A DNA stretch of 64,000 nucleotides from Novosphingobium guangzhouense (GTDB lineage Bacteria; Pseudomonadota; Alphaproteobacteria; Sphingomonadales; Sphingomonadaceae): positions 49,864 to 113,863 of the forward strand of contig NZ_LYMM01000026.1 in assembly GCF_002896965.1 (NCBI RefSeq), read 5' to 3'. The position numbers and the translations under genes were made by a program. Below the pieces are notes generated by a model. The model was not told where the DNA came from, did no database searches, and was given only the letters and a program-made list of their open reading frames with translations. Every line of letters begins with the position of its first letter. The first letter of the stretch is position 1. This document shows, piece by piece, positions 8,474-16,384 of this stretch.

Positions 8474-9955
8474 ATGACCGCTTCCACAGAGCATCCCATC
8501 ATGTCCCAGGCCGAAGCCGTTGCGCTCGGCTTCGCCGGCTTCAACGACGTGCCGCACAAGCCGATCGACGTCCCCGATGGCGAATACACCATCACCGCCA
8601 GAACGAGCGACGGTCGCCGCGTCACCTTCTGTTTCCTGCCCGATAGGGAACGCAGCCCTGCCGGGTTTGTCGACATCCAGTACCACGATGCCGGCACGTC
8701 CATCCCGAACGCCAACGGCGGGCATTCGCCGACCTTCAACGCCTTCGGCATCGGACGCGGCGGACGCCATATCCTCGACTCCCGCCCGCTCGATGAAGCC
8801 GATCGCCCCTCCATTCTCGTGCTCATGCTCGACAAGGCCGGAAACGAGGCCAAGCCGTCGCCGCGCGCGAAGGCGCGCACCGTTGGGGGACGCCGCGAGG
8901 TTTCGTGGAGCTTCGGGGAAGGCCCGATCTTCCCCGGCTACACGAACGACAGCGAGTGGAACGGCTTTCTCAACATCACCGTCGACGAAGCCACCTGGCC
9001 GCATGTTCGCGCAGAACTTCTTTCGAGCGCCGATGGCGACCGCAAGCTGATCGCGTCGGTGAACGCTCTGAAGCCCAAGGCCGGGTATGTATCGCTCGCC
9101 TTCGGCTACACAACGCAGGAAGTCGAAACGCGGTGGGCTCTGCAATTCCCCGACTATCCGATTGCCTGCATGCCGCCCATTCCGGGAGACTGGACGGACA
9201 AGAGCTGGCGCAACGACACCAAGCCCAGCTTCGAAGTCTGCACCGGGCCGATGGGCGAGCCCGTCGAAATGTGGATCGACTATCCCGAAGCCGCGCTGCG
9301 CGAAATTGCGAGCGAGCCGCGCTTTGGGCTCTACCGCCGCAATGCCGAAGACGAGCTTGAGGCCATCTACACCGGCGAGGATTACGCCAAGGCCATGGAG
9401 CATGCCAACCGCGAGGCCCTTGCCTGCGCATTCGCCAAGGCGCTCGCCCATGAAATGACGCCTGACGAATGGCAGACCATGCGGATCAACAACCAGACGA
9501 TCACGCCGGGATGCTGCGCGTCACATGACTTCCTTGATGCCAACATGGTCATGCTGGCCGTGTGGCTGACCTATCGCGGCGAGCAGCTGATCGCCCGAGG
9601 AGCGATCACCGGCATTGGCGATGACCTCGATCACGTCAACGCGGCTTGGGCGATCGCCAGAGAGCGCTACATTACCTCCAGCGCCGAAGGCGAGCGCTTC
9701 GACCTCTGGCGCTGCAGCGGGCTCACCGTACCAGACCTTTCGGCCGCAGGCTGCGAAATGGGCGACAATGACCCATACATCCGGCCTGGTCGCGTCTACG
9801 AGCCCGGCCATATCGAACTGGATGAGGAAAAGGGCCTCATCGTCACCATCGGAAATTCGATCCGCACCTTCGAAAACCAGATCGAGGCCGAGGGGCACCT
9901 CTGGCGGGCCTATGCTGCCTCCGAGTTCACCCTACAGCCCGAGGCCGCAGGCTGA
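8474..9955 (+). CDS. Hypothetical plasmid protein, 493 aa
   Basis: The ATG at 8474 has an AAAGGA-type site upstream; a second in-frame ATG at 8501 is possible. The N-terminal 120 residues (DVPDGEYTITARTSDGRRV) look like a small beta-rich module, and the C-terminal two thirds contain no recognisable motif. There is no signal peptide or membrane segment. It is probably co-transcribed with the PP-loop gene (23-base gap) and is followed by a purine-rich leader. Confidence 0.6.
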   Translation: MTASTEHPIMSQAEAVALGFAGFNDVPHKPIDVPDGEYTITARTSDGRRVTFCFLPDRERSPAGFVDIQYHDAGTSIPNANGGHSPTFNAFGIGRGGRHILDSRPLDEADRPSILVLMLDKAGNEAKPSPRAKARTVGGRREVSWSFGEGPIFPGYTNDSEWNGFLNITVDEATWPHVRAELLSSADGDRKLIASVNALKPKAGYVSLAFGYTTQEVETRWALQFPDYPIACMPPIPGDWTDKSWRNDTKPSFEVCTGPMGEPVEMWIDYPEAALREIASEPRFGLYRRNAEDELEAIYTGEDYAKAMEHANREALACAFAKALAHEMTPDEWQTMRINNQTITPGCCASHDFLDANMVMLAVWLTYRGEQLIARGAITGIGDDLDHVNAAWAIARERYITSSAEGERFDLWRCSGLTVPDLSAAGCEMGDNDPYIRPGRVYEPGHIELDEEKGLIVTIGNSIRTFENQIEAEGHLWRAYAASEFTLQPEAAG

Positions 9956-9974
9956 TCGAGACGCCGATGCTCAC

Positions 9975-10005
9975 TTGAGGGAAGGGGGAAGGGGACAGGC
10001 GAGCA
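9975..10005 (+). promoter_or_regulatory. Purine-rich leader, copy 4
   Basis: TTGAGGGAAGGGGGAAGGGG followed by ACAGGCGAGC lies 20-50 bases upstream of the ATPase gene at 10025. It shares GGGACAGGCGA with copy 3. Confidence 0.45.
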
Positions 10006-10024
10006 ACCCGAAAGGAGCCGCCCC

Positions 10025-11239
10025 ATGTCCAACGTCGTGAAACTTCCGGGACCGCCAGCGCCCCCGCGCTGCGCGGTTCCCATCGGCAAAACCTGCAATG
10101 GCCCCCTCGAACTGGATCTAGCCCGCGTCCTTGCCGGTCGCATGCTGGTCCAGGGCGGGTCCGGTGCTGGCAAGAGCCAGACCATGCGCCGCATAGTCGA
10201 AGAAGCCTTCGACTATGTGCAGACCATGATCGTCGATCCCGAGGGCGAGTTCGGCAATCTTGCCGCGCATATCGGCGCCACCACGATCAAGGCCGCTGAA
10301 ATCGCCGCCGATGGCCTGACCGCCGCTGCGACCCGCGCGAGGCATCACCGCATTGCCCTGCATCTGGATCTCACCGACCTCGATCCCGAACAGCGCATCA
10401 TCAAGGCATCGGCCTTCTTCGCCGGCCTTGTCGGCGCGCCGCGTGAGGACTGGAAACACACCGTCCTTGTCGCGATCGACGAAGGACACCTGCTCGCGCC
10501 CCATCAGGCTGGTTCTGCGCAGGACGCGGAAACTCGCCGCCTTGGCGTCGCCACGCTCACCGACTTGTGCGCCCGAGGCCGCAAACGCGGGATCGCACCC
10601 ATCATCGCGACCCAGCGCCTCGCCAAGCTCTCCAGCTCCGTCGTCTCCGAGCTTCAGAACTTCCTCATCGGCATCAACGTCTTCGACCGTGACATCCTGC
10701 GCGCGGCCGACATTCTGGGATTCAGCCGCAGCGAGGCCGAAAAGCTGCGCACCCTGAGCGCCGGCGAGTTCTACGCCTTCGGCCCCGCGCTCACCCGCAC
10801 ACCCCTGCTCGCCAAGATCGACCAGACCATCACCGAACATCTCGGCGCCACCCCAGACTTGCACGGCGCGGCCGACCTCGATCATGCCGAGGCCCAGAAG
10901 CTGCTCGACCTCGAACATCTTCGCGAAACACCAAGCCGACGCGACGACAATCTGAAGGCGCGCGGCAGCCGCGCCCTCGACGCCTTCCTGCTCGATCCGA
11001 TCGCGCCAACGGCAGCGGCAGTCTGCCTGGCCTTGAAGAGCATTTCTCCCAACGCCACGACCGCCAATGAACTGGCCAAGCATCTTTGCATCACGCGCGA
11101 GGCCGTGGATCAGGCGCTGGACGTCCTCTCAGCGCTCTCAGCCGTCGATACCATGCCACGCGCCGATGACCGCATGGCGCGCCTCCATACGCGCCTGCGC
11201 GCCCGTCTCAGCGATGTCCATGTGGTCGGCCTGTCATGA
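10025..11239 (+). CDS. HerA/VirB4-like P-loop ATPase
   Basis: A 404-residue cytoplasmic protein with Walker A GGSGAGKS near residues 44-51, a DPEGEFG box typical of HerA/FtsK-class ATPases, Walker B LVAIDEGHLL, and IIATQRLAKL as in DNA-pumping motors. The last ~80 residues contain a winged-helix-like segment (ATTANELAKHLCITREAVDQ). HerA-like motors act in DNA translocation, end resection or anti-phage complexes; this one has no nuclease partner in view. The stop overlaps the start of the SANT-repeat gene (ATGA), suggesting a joint function. Confidence 0.8.
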   Translation: MSNVVKLPGPPAPPRCAVPIGKTCNGPLELDLARVLAGRMLVQGGSGAGKSQTMRRIVEEAFDYVQTMIVDPEGEFGNLAAHIGATTIKAAEIAADGLTAAATRARHHRIALHLDLTDLDPEQRIIKASAFFAGLVGAPREDWKHTVLVAIDEGHLLAPHQAGSAQDAETRRLGVATLTDLCARGRKRGIAPIIATQRLAKLSSSVVSELQNFLIGINVFDRDILRAADILGFSRSEAEKLRTLSAGEFYAFGPALTRTPLLAKIDQTITEHLGATPDLHGAADLDHAEAQKLLDLEHLRETPSRRDDNLKARGSRALDAFLLDPIAPTAAAVCLALKSISPNATTANELAKHLCITREAVDQALDVLSALSAVDTMPRADDRMARLHTRLRARLSDVHVVGLS

Positions 11240-12480
11240 CCGACGACACCGCCCCCATCATCGTCGAACTGGTGCCGCTCGCAGCACCAGTACCCACGCC
11301 ATCGGCGCCGCTGGCCGAAATGGTGTATCGGCCCGACAGCTGGACCCCGCAGGAGGTTCGCACCCTGCGCCAGCTGTTCAACGACGACACCCCACTTCCA
11401 GAAATCTCCCAGGCCCTGGGCCGCGGCTTGCAAGGTGTCAGGGACAAGGTTTGCACCCTTGGCCTGCGCCGCCATTCAACGCGGCCGTGGGGCGAGCTTG
11501 AAGATCACGAACTGATCCAGACTTACGGGCAGGAGCCTGCTGCCACGATCGCCGCACGTCTCGGCCGCTCCTGCGGTGCGGTCTATACCCGCGCCGCCTT
11601 CCTTGGCCTCAGCGAAGAGGCAGCACCGGCATGGACGCCATGGGAAGATGCGCAGCTGCGCGCCGGCTTTGCGGCCGATATTCCGACAGCACAGGTCGCG
11701 CTCATCATCGGCAGACCCCATGCCGGCGTCTACAGCCGTGCCGGCAAGCTGGGCATCAAGCACGCCAGCACCCCCAAGGGCTGGACCAACGCCGAGATCG
11801 AGCGCGCCATCGAACTCGTCCAAGCCGGTCATACCTACACCCAGATCGGCACAATTCTTGGCACGGAAGGCTTCGCCACCCGCACCAAGTCGTCGCTTCA
11901 GGCGCTTATGCAGCGAACCGGGCAGGGGAAGGGCTGGGGCCGCGTCTGGATGCCCGAGGAGGATGAACTTCTCATCAAAGCCTACCGCGACAACGCCAGC
12001 CTGACACCCTTGCGCAACCTGCTTGGCCGATCGGTCTTCTCGATCCGCTGGCGCGCGGAATATCTGAACCTTCGCGGCACCCATGCCCGGTCCAAAGGCT
12101 GGCGCCTTGGTCCTGACTGGTCCGAGGCCGACGAAGCATGGCTTCGCCGCGACTACGGCAAGATCCCGACGCCCGAACTGGCGCGCCAGATGGGCCGCAC
12201 CCGCGCAGCCATCTTCACGCGCGCGAACATCATTGGCCTCGTACACGAAGGACGCCAGCGCTGGACGCCTGATCATCTGGCCGCGCTGCGGATCGCGCAT
12301 GAGCGTGGCATCAGCCTCGCCGACCTTGCCGCAGCGCTCGGCCGCGAAACGGGTGCCCTTCACAAATATGCCGGAAAACAGGGCCTGGTCTTCGGCCGTC
12401 GCCCTCGCTGGCCACAACCCCCGACCCTCGCTGACATCCTGAATCTGCCCGAGGCCGCGAAAGGAAAGGGGGAGGGGTGA
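11236..12480 (+). CDS. Multi-repeat Myb/SANT-like HTH protein
   Basis: The 414 residues are built from about seven tandem ~50-residue units. Each opens with a Trp-containing helix (for example WTPQEVRTLRQLF at 36, WTPWEDAQLRAGF at 133, WMPEEDELLIKAY at 238, WSEADEAWLRRDY at 295) and ends in a recognition-helix-like LGR(S/T)xxAVxxRA. This is the pattern of SANT/Myb-like DNA-binding folds, unusual in such number in bacteria. It probably binds DNA in an extended manner. It starts on ATGA overlap with the HerA-like ATPase, which it may load or position; that is inference. Confidence 0.75.
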   Translation: MTDDTAPIIVELVPLAAPVPTPSAPLAEMVYRPDSWTPQEVRTLRQLFNDDTPLPEISQALGRGLQGVRDKVCTLGLRRHSTRPWGELEDHELIQTYGQEPAATIAARLGRSCGAVYTRAAFLGLSEEAAPAWTPWEDAQLRAGFAADIPTAQVALIIGRPHAGVYSRAGKLGIKHASTPKGWTNAEIERAIELVQAGHTYTQIGTILGTEGFATRTKSSLQALMQRTGQGKGWGRVWMPEEDELLIKAYRDNASLTPLRNLLGRSVFSIRWRAEYLNLRGTHARSKGWRLGPDWSEADEAWLRRDYGKIPTPELARQMGRTRAAIFTRANIIGLVHEGRQRWTPDHLAALRIAHERGISLADLAAALGRETGALHKYAGKQGLVFGRRPRWPQPPTLADILNLPEAAKGKGEG

Positions 12481-12490
12481 AGGCGAAGGC
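12460..12490 (+). promoter_or_regulatory. Purine-rich leader, copy 5
   Basis: A G/A-only run (AAAGGAAAGGGGGAGGGG and flanks) spans the end of the SANT gene and lies 30-60 bases upstream of the small gene at 12522. Confidence 0.4.
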
Positions 12491-12521
12491 AAGGATTATC
12501 CGCGCCAGCAGGAGATGCAGC

Positions 12522-12749
12522 ATGTGCCCTGAAACTCAGCCGACTGCCGCCCCGAACCCGAACGCAGGTCATGAAATCGTCCTCTGGCCTGACGGAACCT
12601 GGTGCTGGCACGACGAGTTCGATCCCGCCGAATGGTCGTTCATGTCGGACGATTACGAGGTCATCGACATGGGCGACATGCCGCGCGTCGAACGGCTTGC
12701 CCGCGAGGATGCGCAGCTTTGCGCGGATGTCCTCGAAGAACTGCGCTGA
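12522..12749 (+). CDS. Small hypothetical protein, 75 aa
   Basis: The ATG at 12522 has AGGAG 7 bases upstream and is preferred over an in-frame GTG at 12477 inside the upstream gene. The product is acidic and aromatic-rich (WPDGTWCWHDEFDPAEW). No family is recognised. It is spaced 10 bases from the next gene in the same run. Confidence 0.6.
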   Translation: MCPETQPTAAPNPNAGHEIVLWPDGTWCWHDEFDPAEWSFMSDDYEVIDMGDMPRVERLAREDAQLCADVLEELR

Positions 12750-12759
12750 GGGCCCGGAC

Positions 12760-13542
12760 ATGGTAGACCGTGTTTCCGCGTCGATCACGATCGGCGGCAC
12801 CATCAGTCACGCCCTCTGGAAGAGCCTCACGGTCGCGATCGCGGCCGAGGCTCTGTCCACCGATTGGGACGGCGAGCCTTTCAACGACAGCGACCTGACC
12901 GAAGGCCAGCCCTTGCGCCTCTATGCGCACGAAGTCGCCAACGGCACCTTCAAGGAACTGGAGCCGATCTGCGAGGCGCATGGTGTGCCGTTCGTGCGCT
13001 CCTCCTACGGTTTCACCGGGCAGTGGGGCCCGGAGAAGGTCGTCTTCACCGGAACGGGCGATCCGGTCATTTATCCCTGCAGCGAAGACGGCACCCCATA
13101 CGTCGATCGCGCGAAGATCGAGGCGCTCGGCAGTCTCGCTGCGGTGAACGCTTATCTGGACGAGGCCGATTTCGCTGTTCCCCCGATCGTCATCACCAAC
13201 GAAGCTGGGGAGGGGGCCTCGGTCGTTACTCCTGTCGCTCTCGCCCAGGCCGTCCACGTCCCGCCTCCGCTCGAGATCGCCAGAATGCTCGCCCTCAGCA
13301 CGAGGCATATGAGCCCCGCGACGGCTGCAAACTGGATGCCGCACTGTCCCTGGACCTGCTTCGACAAGGACGACTATGGCTGGTTCATGCACGTCTGCGA
13401 TGACGTCGGCATAACCGAGGCCAAGGGCGTCCCCGCCGAGATCCGTTCGGCCATCCACGTCGCCAAGCGCGAAAACTGCGCATGGATCATGTGGGACTGC
13501 GATGGTCCGCAGATCGACGAGCTGCCGGAATACGAGTGGTGA
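12760..13542 (+). CDS. Hypothetical plasmid protein, 260 aa
   Basis: A soluble acidic protein starting MVDRVSASITIGG. The C-terminal third (LSTRHMSPATAANWM, DDYGWFMHV) resembles the DUF5983-type proteins seen on plasmids, but this is recognition by eye and uncertain. The start is the first ATG after the 75-residue gene. The stop overlaps the GTG start of the second PP-loop gene (GTGA), so both are translated together. Confidence 0.6.
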   Translation: MVDRVSASITIGGTISHALWKSLTVAIAAEALSTDWDGEPFNDSDLTEGQPLRLYAHEVANGTFKELEPICEAHGVPFVRSSYGFTGQWGPEKVVFTGTGDPVIYPCSEDGTPYVDRAKIEALGSLAAVNAYLDEADFAVPPIVITNEAGEGASVVTPVALAQAVHVPPPLEIARMLALSTRHMSPATAANWMPHCPWTCFDKDDYGWFMHVCDDVGITEAKGVPAEIRSAIHVAKRENCAWIMWDCDGPQIDELPEYEW

Positions 13543-14552
13543 CGCATTCCAGGCACCTCCCCGCGACGCAGCTGCAGAGCGCTCACAAGGTCGTGGACGC
13601 GGGAACCCGCGTTCCGGACTTCCTCTTGCCGCCCCGCGCCCCGAACGTCCTCGCCTATGGCGTGGGTGTCGATTCCACCGCGCTCCTGGTCGAACTGGAA
13701 GCGCGTGGCGAAAAGCCGGACCTTGTCATCACGGCGGATACCGGCGTCGAGAAGCCGGCCACTTACGAGTACCTCGACGTGATCCGGCCATGGATGGCAG
13801 CACGCGGCATCCCTTTCGAGATCGTTCGCTATCAGCCGCGCCGCTTCAAGCACTGGCCGCCCTACTATTCCCTGCTCGAAATGGCGCTCACCAACGCGAC
13901 CCTGCCCAGCAAATCGCTCGGCGGTTCGAGCTGCAGCTTGAAATATAAGAAAGCGCCACAGGACGCCTTCCTGAAAACATGGCAGCCCGCGATCGACGCA
14001 TGGGCAAGGGGCCAGAAGGTGACGCGCCTGATCGGTTTCGATGCCGGAAAGCGCGATACGATCCGCTACACCCATGCCGCCAAGATCGAAGATCCACTCT
14101 ACGACTATCGCTATCCGCTGCGCGGATGGGGCATGGACCGCGAAGCGTGCGAACGCCGCATTGCCGCTGCTGGTCTGCCCGTTCCGCCCAAATCGAGCTG
14201 CTGGTTCTGCATCGGGATGACCCCGCCAGAAGTCCGCAATCTGCCCGTATGGTGCCTTCGCCTGATCGTCCTTGTCGAAGCGCGCGCCGCACCGCGCCTC
14301 CATACGGTCGAAGGTCTCTGGCGCAAATCCACGCGCGCGAGACCGGGACGCATGACGGACTTCATCCGCCATGAACGGCTGCTGCCCGCCGACGACATCG
14401 ACCGGATCATCAGTGATGCCCCGCTCGACCTGATCCAGTTTCAGGACGTCGCGGCCTCGATCCCCGTCGACGAGCGCCCGACCATGCGCAGCTGGATCGA
14501 ACGCTTCAACGCTGCCGTGCCCGTATCGCAGCGCCCCCGTCTCGCCGCCTGA
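13539..14552 (+). CDS. PP-loop superfamily protein, PAPS-reductase-like (second copy)
   Basis: A 337-residue protein with a variant PP-loop, YGVGVDSTALL (about residues 39-49), where the usual SGGxDS has become GVGVDS. A TADTGVEKPATYEYL segment, a GGSSCSLKYK motif and a CWFC cysteine pair follow, as in CysH-like proteins. It is not a close duplicate of the 7321 gene. The GTG at 13539 overlaps the previous stop. Function may be sulfur transfer or nucleotide activation with a plasmid-specific substrate; no partner is recognisable. Confidence 0.7.
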   Translation: MTHSRHLPATQLQSAHKVVDAGTRVPDFLLPPRAPNVLAYGVGVDSTALLVELEARGEKPDLVITADTGVEKPATYEYLDVIRPWMAARGIPFEIVRYQPRRFKHWPPYYSLLEMALTNATLPSKSLGGSSCSLKYKKAPQDAFLKTWQPAIDAWARGQKVTRLIGFDAGKRDTIRYTHAAKIEDPLYDYRYPLRGWGMDREACERRIAAAGLPVPPKSSCWFCIGMTPPEVRNLPVWCLRLIVLVEARAAPRLHTVEGLWRKSTRARPGRMTDFIRHERLLPADDIDRIISDAPLDLIQFQDVAASIPVDERPTMRSWIERFNAAVPVSQRPRLAA

Positions 14553-14569
14553 CCCACAGGAGAATTGCC

Positions 14570-14938
14570 ATGTCCCTCGCAACCGTCGCAGCCGGTATGT
14601 CCGAACGCGAAATCATCGCCCGTCTCAACGATCGTTGCCGACACGGCCTCGACCGTACCGGGCGAACCGTTATCACCCGCACCTGCCTCGGCACCTTTGC
14701 CAACAATCCGGTGGCCGAGGTTGTGGCCCAGGCCCAGATCCTCGCAGAGGTGCGCAAGTTCACCTATCCTGACGACGACAGAACCGAGCGCGATCGGGGC
14801 CAGATCGAATACCGGGGCACGACCGTCTATTTCCAGATCGACGCCTATGACGCCAACCTGAAATGGGGTTCGCCCGATCCCACCGACGCCAGCGTCACGC
14901 GCAGGGTCATGACGATCATGGTTCGCGAGGATCTCTAA
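14570..14938 (+). CDS. DUF3768 family protein
   Basis: The 122-residue sequence contains IARLNDRCRHG near the N terminus, a central FTYPDDDRTERDRGQIE block and the C-terminal DANLKWGSPDPTDASVTRRV, the hallmarks of DUF3768. The family is common on alphaproteobacterial plasmids and integrative elements, and its function is unknown. AGGAG lies 8 bases before the ATG. It ends the first dense gene run, 30 bases before the promoter of the toxin-antitoxin pair. Confidence 0.85.
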   Translation: MSLATVAAGMSEREIIARLNDRCRHGLDRTGRTVITRTCLGTFANNPVAEVVAQAQILAEVRKFTYPDDDRTERDRGQIEYRGTTVYFQIDAYDANLKWGSPDPTDASVTRRVMTIMVREDL

Positions 14939-14970
14939 GGTGCGGGCCGATGCTCCGATTGCCAACCACG

Positions 14971-15000
14971 GTTGACAGTAAGGGGTGTGTCAACTATGGT
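14971..15000 (+). promoter_or_regulatory. HigBA promoter with overlapping operator
   Basis: TTGACA (14972-14977), a 17-base spacer and TATGGT (14995-15000) form a sigma-70-like promoter 7 bases before the toxin start. GTTGACA and TGTCAAC (14971-14977 and 14988-14994) are perfect inverted arms that cover the -35 and the spacer. This is the expected geometry for autorepression by the antitoxin. Confidence 0.65.
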
Positions 15001-15006
15001 TATCAC

Positions 15007-15303
15007 ATGATCGAGATGATCCAGTCTAACGCCTTCAATCAATGGTTGGCTGGTTTGCGCGATTCAAATGCGAAAGCCCGGATACAGATCCGCCTGCGTC
15101 GCTTGAGCCTCGGAAATCCGGGCGACGTAAAGCCCGTAGGGGATGGAATATCCGAGCTTCGCATTGATTATGGGCCGGGATACCGCGTTTACTACATGAA
15201 GCGCGGCCCCATCGTGATTGTCCTGCTTTGCGGCGGTGACAAGAGCACCCAGGCACGAGACATCGCGCAGGCAAAGTCAATCGCGAACGCATGGAAGGAA
15301 TGA
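15007..15303 (+). CDS. HigB-like toxin (RelE/ParE superfamily)
   Basis: A 98-residue basic protein of the addiction-module killer type: MIEMIQSNAFNQWLAGLRD at the N terminus, LSLGNPGDVKPVGDGISELR in the middle and GPGYRVYYMKRG before the last strand. Members are ribosome-dependent mRNA interferases or relatives. The ATG at 15007 lies directly after an autoregulated promoter. The antitoxin follows 4 bases after the stop, the toxin-first order of HigBA systems. It probably stabilises the plasmid. Confidence 0.85.
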   Translation: MIEMIQSNAFNQWLAGLRDSNAKARIQIRLRRLSLGNPGDVKPVGDGISELRIDYGPGYRVYYMKRGPIVIVLLCGGDKSTQARDIAQAKSIANAWKE

Positions 15304-15307
15304 AATC

Positions 15308-15616
15308 ATGGACGTGACTTTTAGCCGTTACGATCCCGCCGACTTCCTCAAGAGCGAAGCGGACATTGCGGCCTATCTGGACGCCGCTGCTGAGGATGGT
15401 GATACCGCCGTAATCGCCGCCGCTCTGGGCGACGTGGTGCGCGCTCGCAATCTCAGCAAGCTCTCACGCGATACCGGCCTTAGCCGTGAAGGCATTTACA
15501 AAGCCCTGTCCGGTGAAGGGAATCCGAGCTTCGCGACGATCGGCAAAATTGCCGATGCCCTTGGATTGCGTATCAGCTTTCAGCCAAATCAACAGGCGAT
15601 CACACCGGCGCCATAA
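15308..15616 (+). CDS. HigA-like antitoxin (HTH/Xre-type)
   Basis: A 102-residue protein; the C-terminal half holds a helix-turn-helix (LSKLSRDTGLSREGIYKALSG) followed by PSFATIGKIADALGL, typical of addiction-module antidote proteins. The acidic N terminus (YDPADFLKSEADIAAYLDAA) would wrap the toxin. It likely neutralises the upstream HigB-like protein and represses the promoter at 14971-15000 through the GTTGACA/TGTCAAC repeat. Confidence 0.85.
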   Translation: MDVTFSRYDPADFLKSEADIAAYLDAAAEDGDTAVIAAALGDVVRARNLSKLSRDTGLSREGIYKALSGEGNPSFATIGKIADALGLRISFQPNQQAITPAP

Positions 15617-15649
15617 CAGCCGCTGGCCTCAATTGCAGGAGATCAGACC

Positions 15650-15934
15650 GTGAGGTTGTCTATGGAAACCTTCCGCTCGAGCGAAGTTTCGAGGCGCTTC
15701 GGTTTCTACTGCGATAAAGCCATGATCCACCCGATCGCGGTCGAGCGCGATGGTGCCGTGCGTGTCGTCATGCTGTCGGCTGAGGAATACGAACGCCTGG
15801 CACGGCTCGATCACATCGCCCTTGCTCCTGAGGAACTGAGCGAAGCGGCATTCAGCGCCATTGCTAATGCCGAGCCTGTCGTCGATCCGGACCTGGCCAA
15901 TCCAATCGAGAGCGCCGTGTCCAAGGCCGAATAA
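15650..15934 (+). CDS. Phd/YefM-like antitoxin, apparently orphan
   Basis: A 94-residue protein starting at GTG with AGGAG 8 bases upstream. FRSSEVSRRFGFYCDKA and VVMLSAEEYERL are typical of Phd/YefM DNA-binding antitoxins. No cognate toxin (Doc, YoeB or PIN) follows: the next frame is only about 35 codons (from 15936, starting MKAVPGGRVYPAPG) and could be the start of a lost toxin. It may be a relic or may neutralise a toxin in trans. Confidence 0.7.
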   Translation: MRLSMETFRSSEVSRRFGFYCDKAMIHPIAVERDGAVRVVMLSAEEYERLARLDHIALAPEELSEAAFSAIANAEPVVDPDLANPIESAVSKAE

Positions 15935-16056
15935 AATGAAGGCGGTGCCGGGCGGTCGCGTTTACCCGGCACCTGGCGCGGCCATTAGCATTCTCGTGTC
16001 CACGTTCAAGATGCCTGCGATGCACATGCACAAATCGTCATAACTCTAACGACGTT

Positions 16057-16188
16057 CTACAAGTCGATGTTGCGCCGCTCAATTTCGTCGAGCACGGCCT
16101 TTTCGAAATCAGTAAGGTTTTCACCGTCTTCGACTTTATCCCATGCATCGACCAACTGTTCGTCGGTCATCTGTTTCGGGTCCATCAT
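16057..16188 (-). CDS. Small acidic protein, 43 aa
   Basis: The sequence MMDPKQMTDEQLVDAWDKV continues into an acidic helix ending EIERRNIDL. The start at 16188 has AGGAG 8 bases upstream on the minus strand. Codon use is regular. No family is recognised; it resembles short helical plasmid proteins. It is divergent from the gene at 16385, and the AT-rich 16230-16330 stretch between them likely carries promoters. Confidence 0.5.
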   Translation of the reverse strand: MMDPKQMTDEQLVDAWDKVEDGENLTDFEKAVLDEIERRNIDL

Positions 16189-16384
16189 CCGCGTTGCTCC
16201 TGCATCGACAGGGCGATCATCACACGCGCGCGCGTCCCCTGCAACATGGGCATAGCTTTGGCGCGATAACAACTATTATGTTAAATATCAACATCTTATG
16301 GCGAATACCGTTTTAGGGCCATACCCGCTGTAGGTCAATCCTGGCCGCGAAGGCAGCACTTCAATCAGCCTCGAGGAGAAACCA

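Noticed and set aside
11476..12492. Long minus-strand frame of 338 codons
   Set aside because: It mirrors the SANT-repeat gene and has no motif; the plus-strand repeats are clearly coding.
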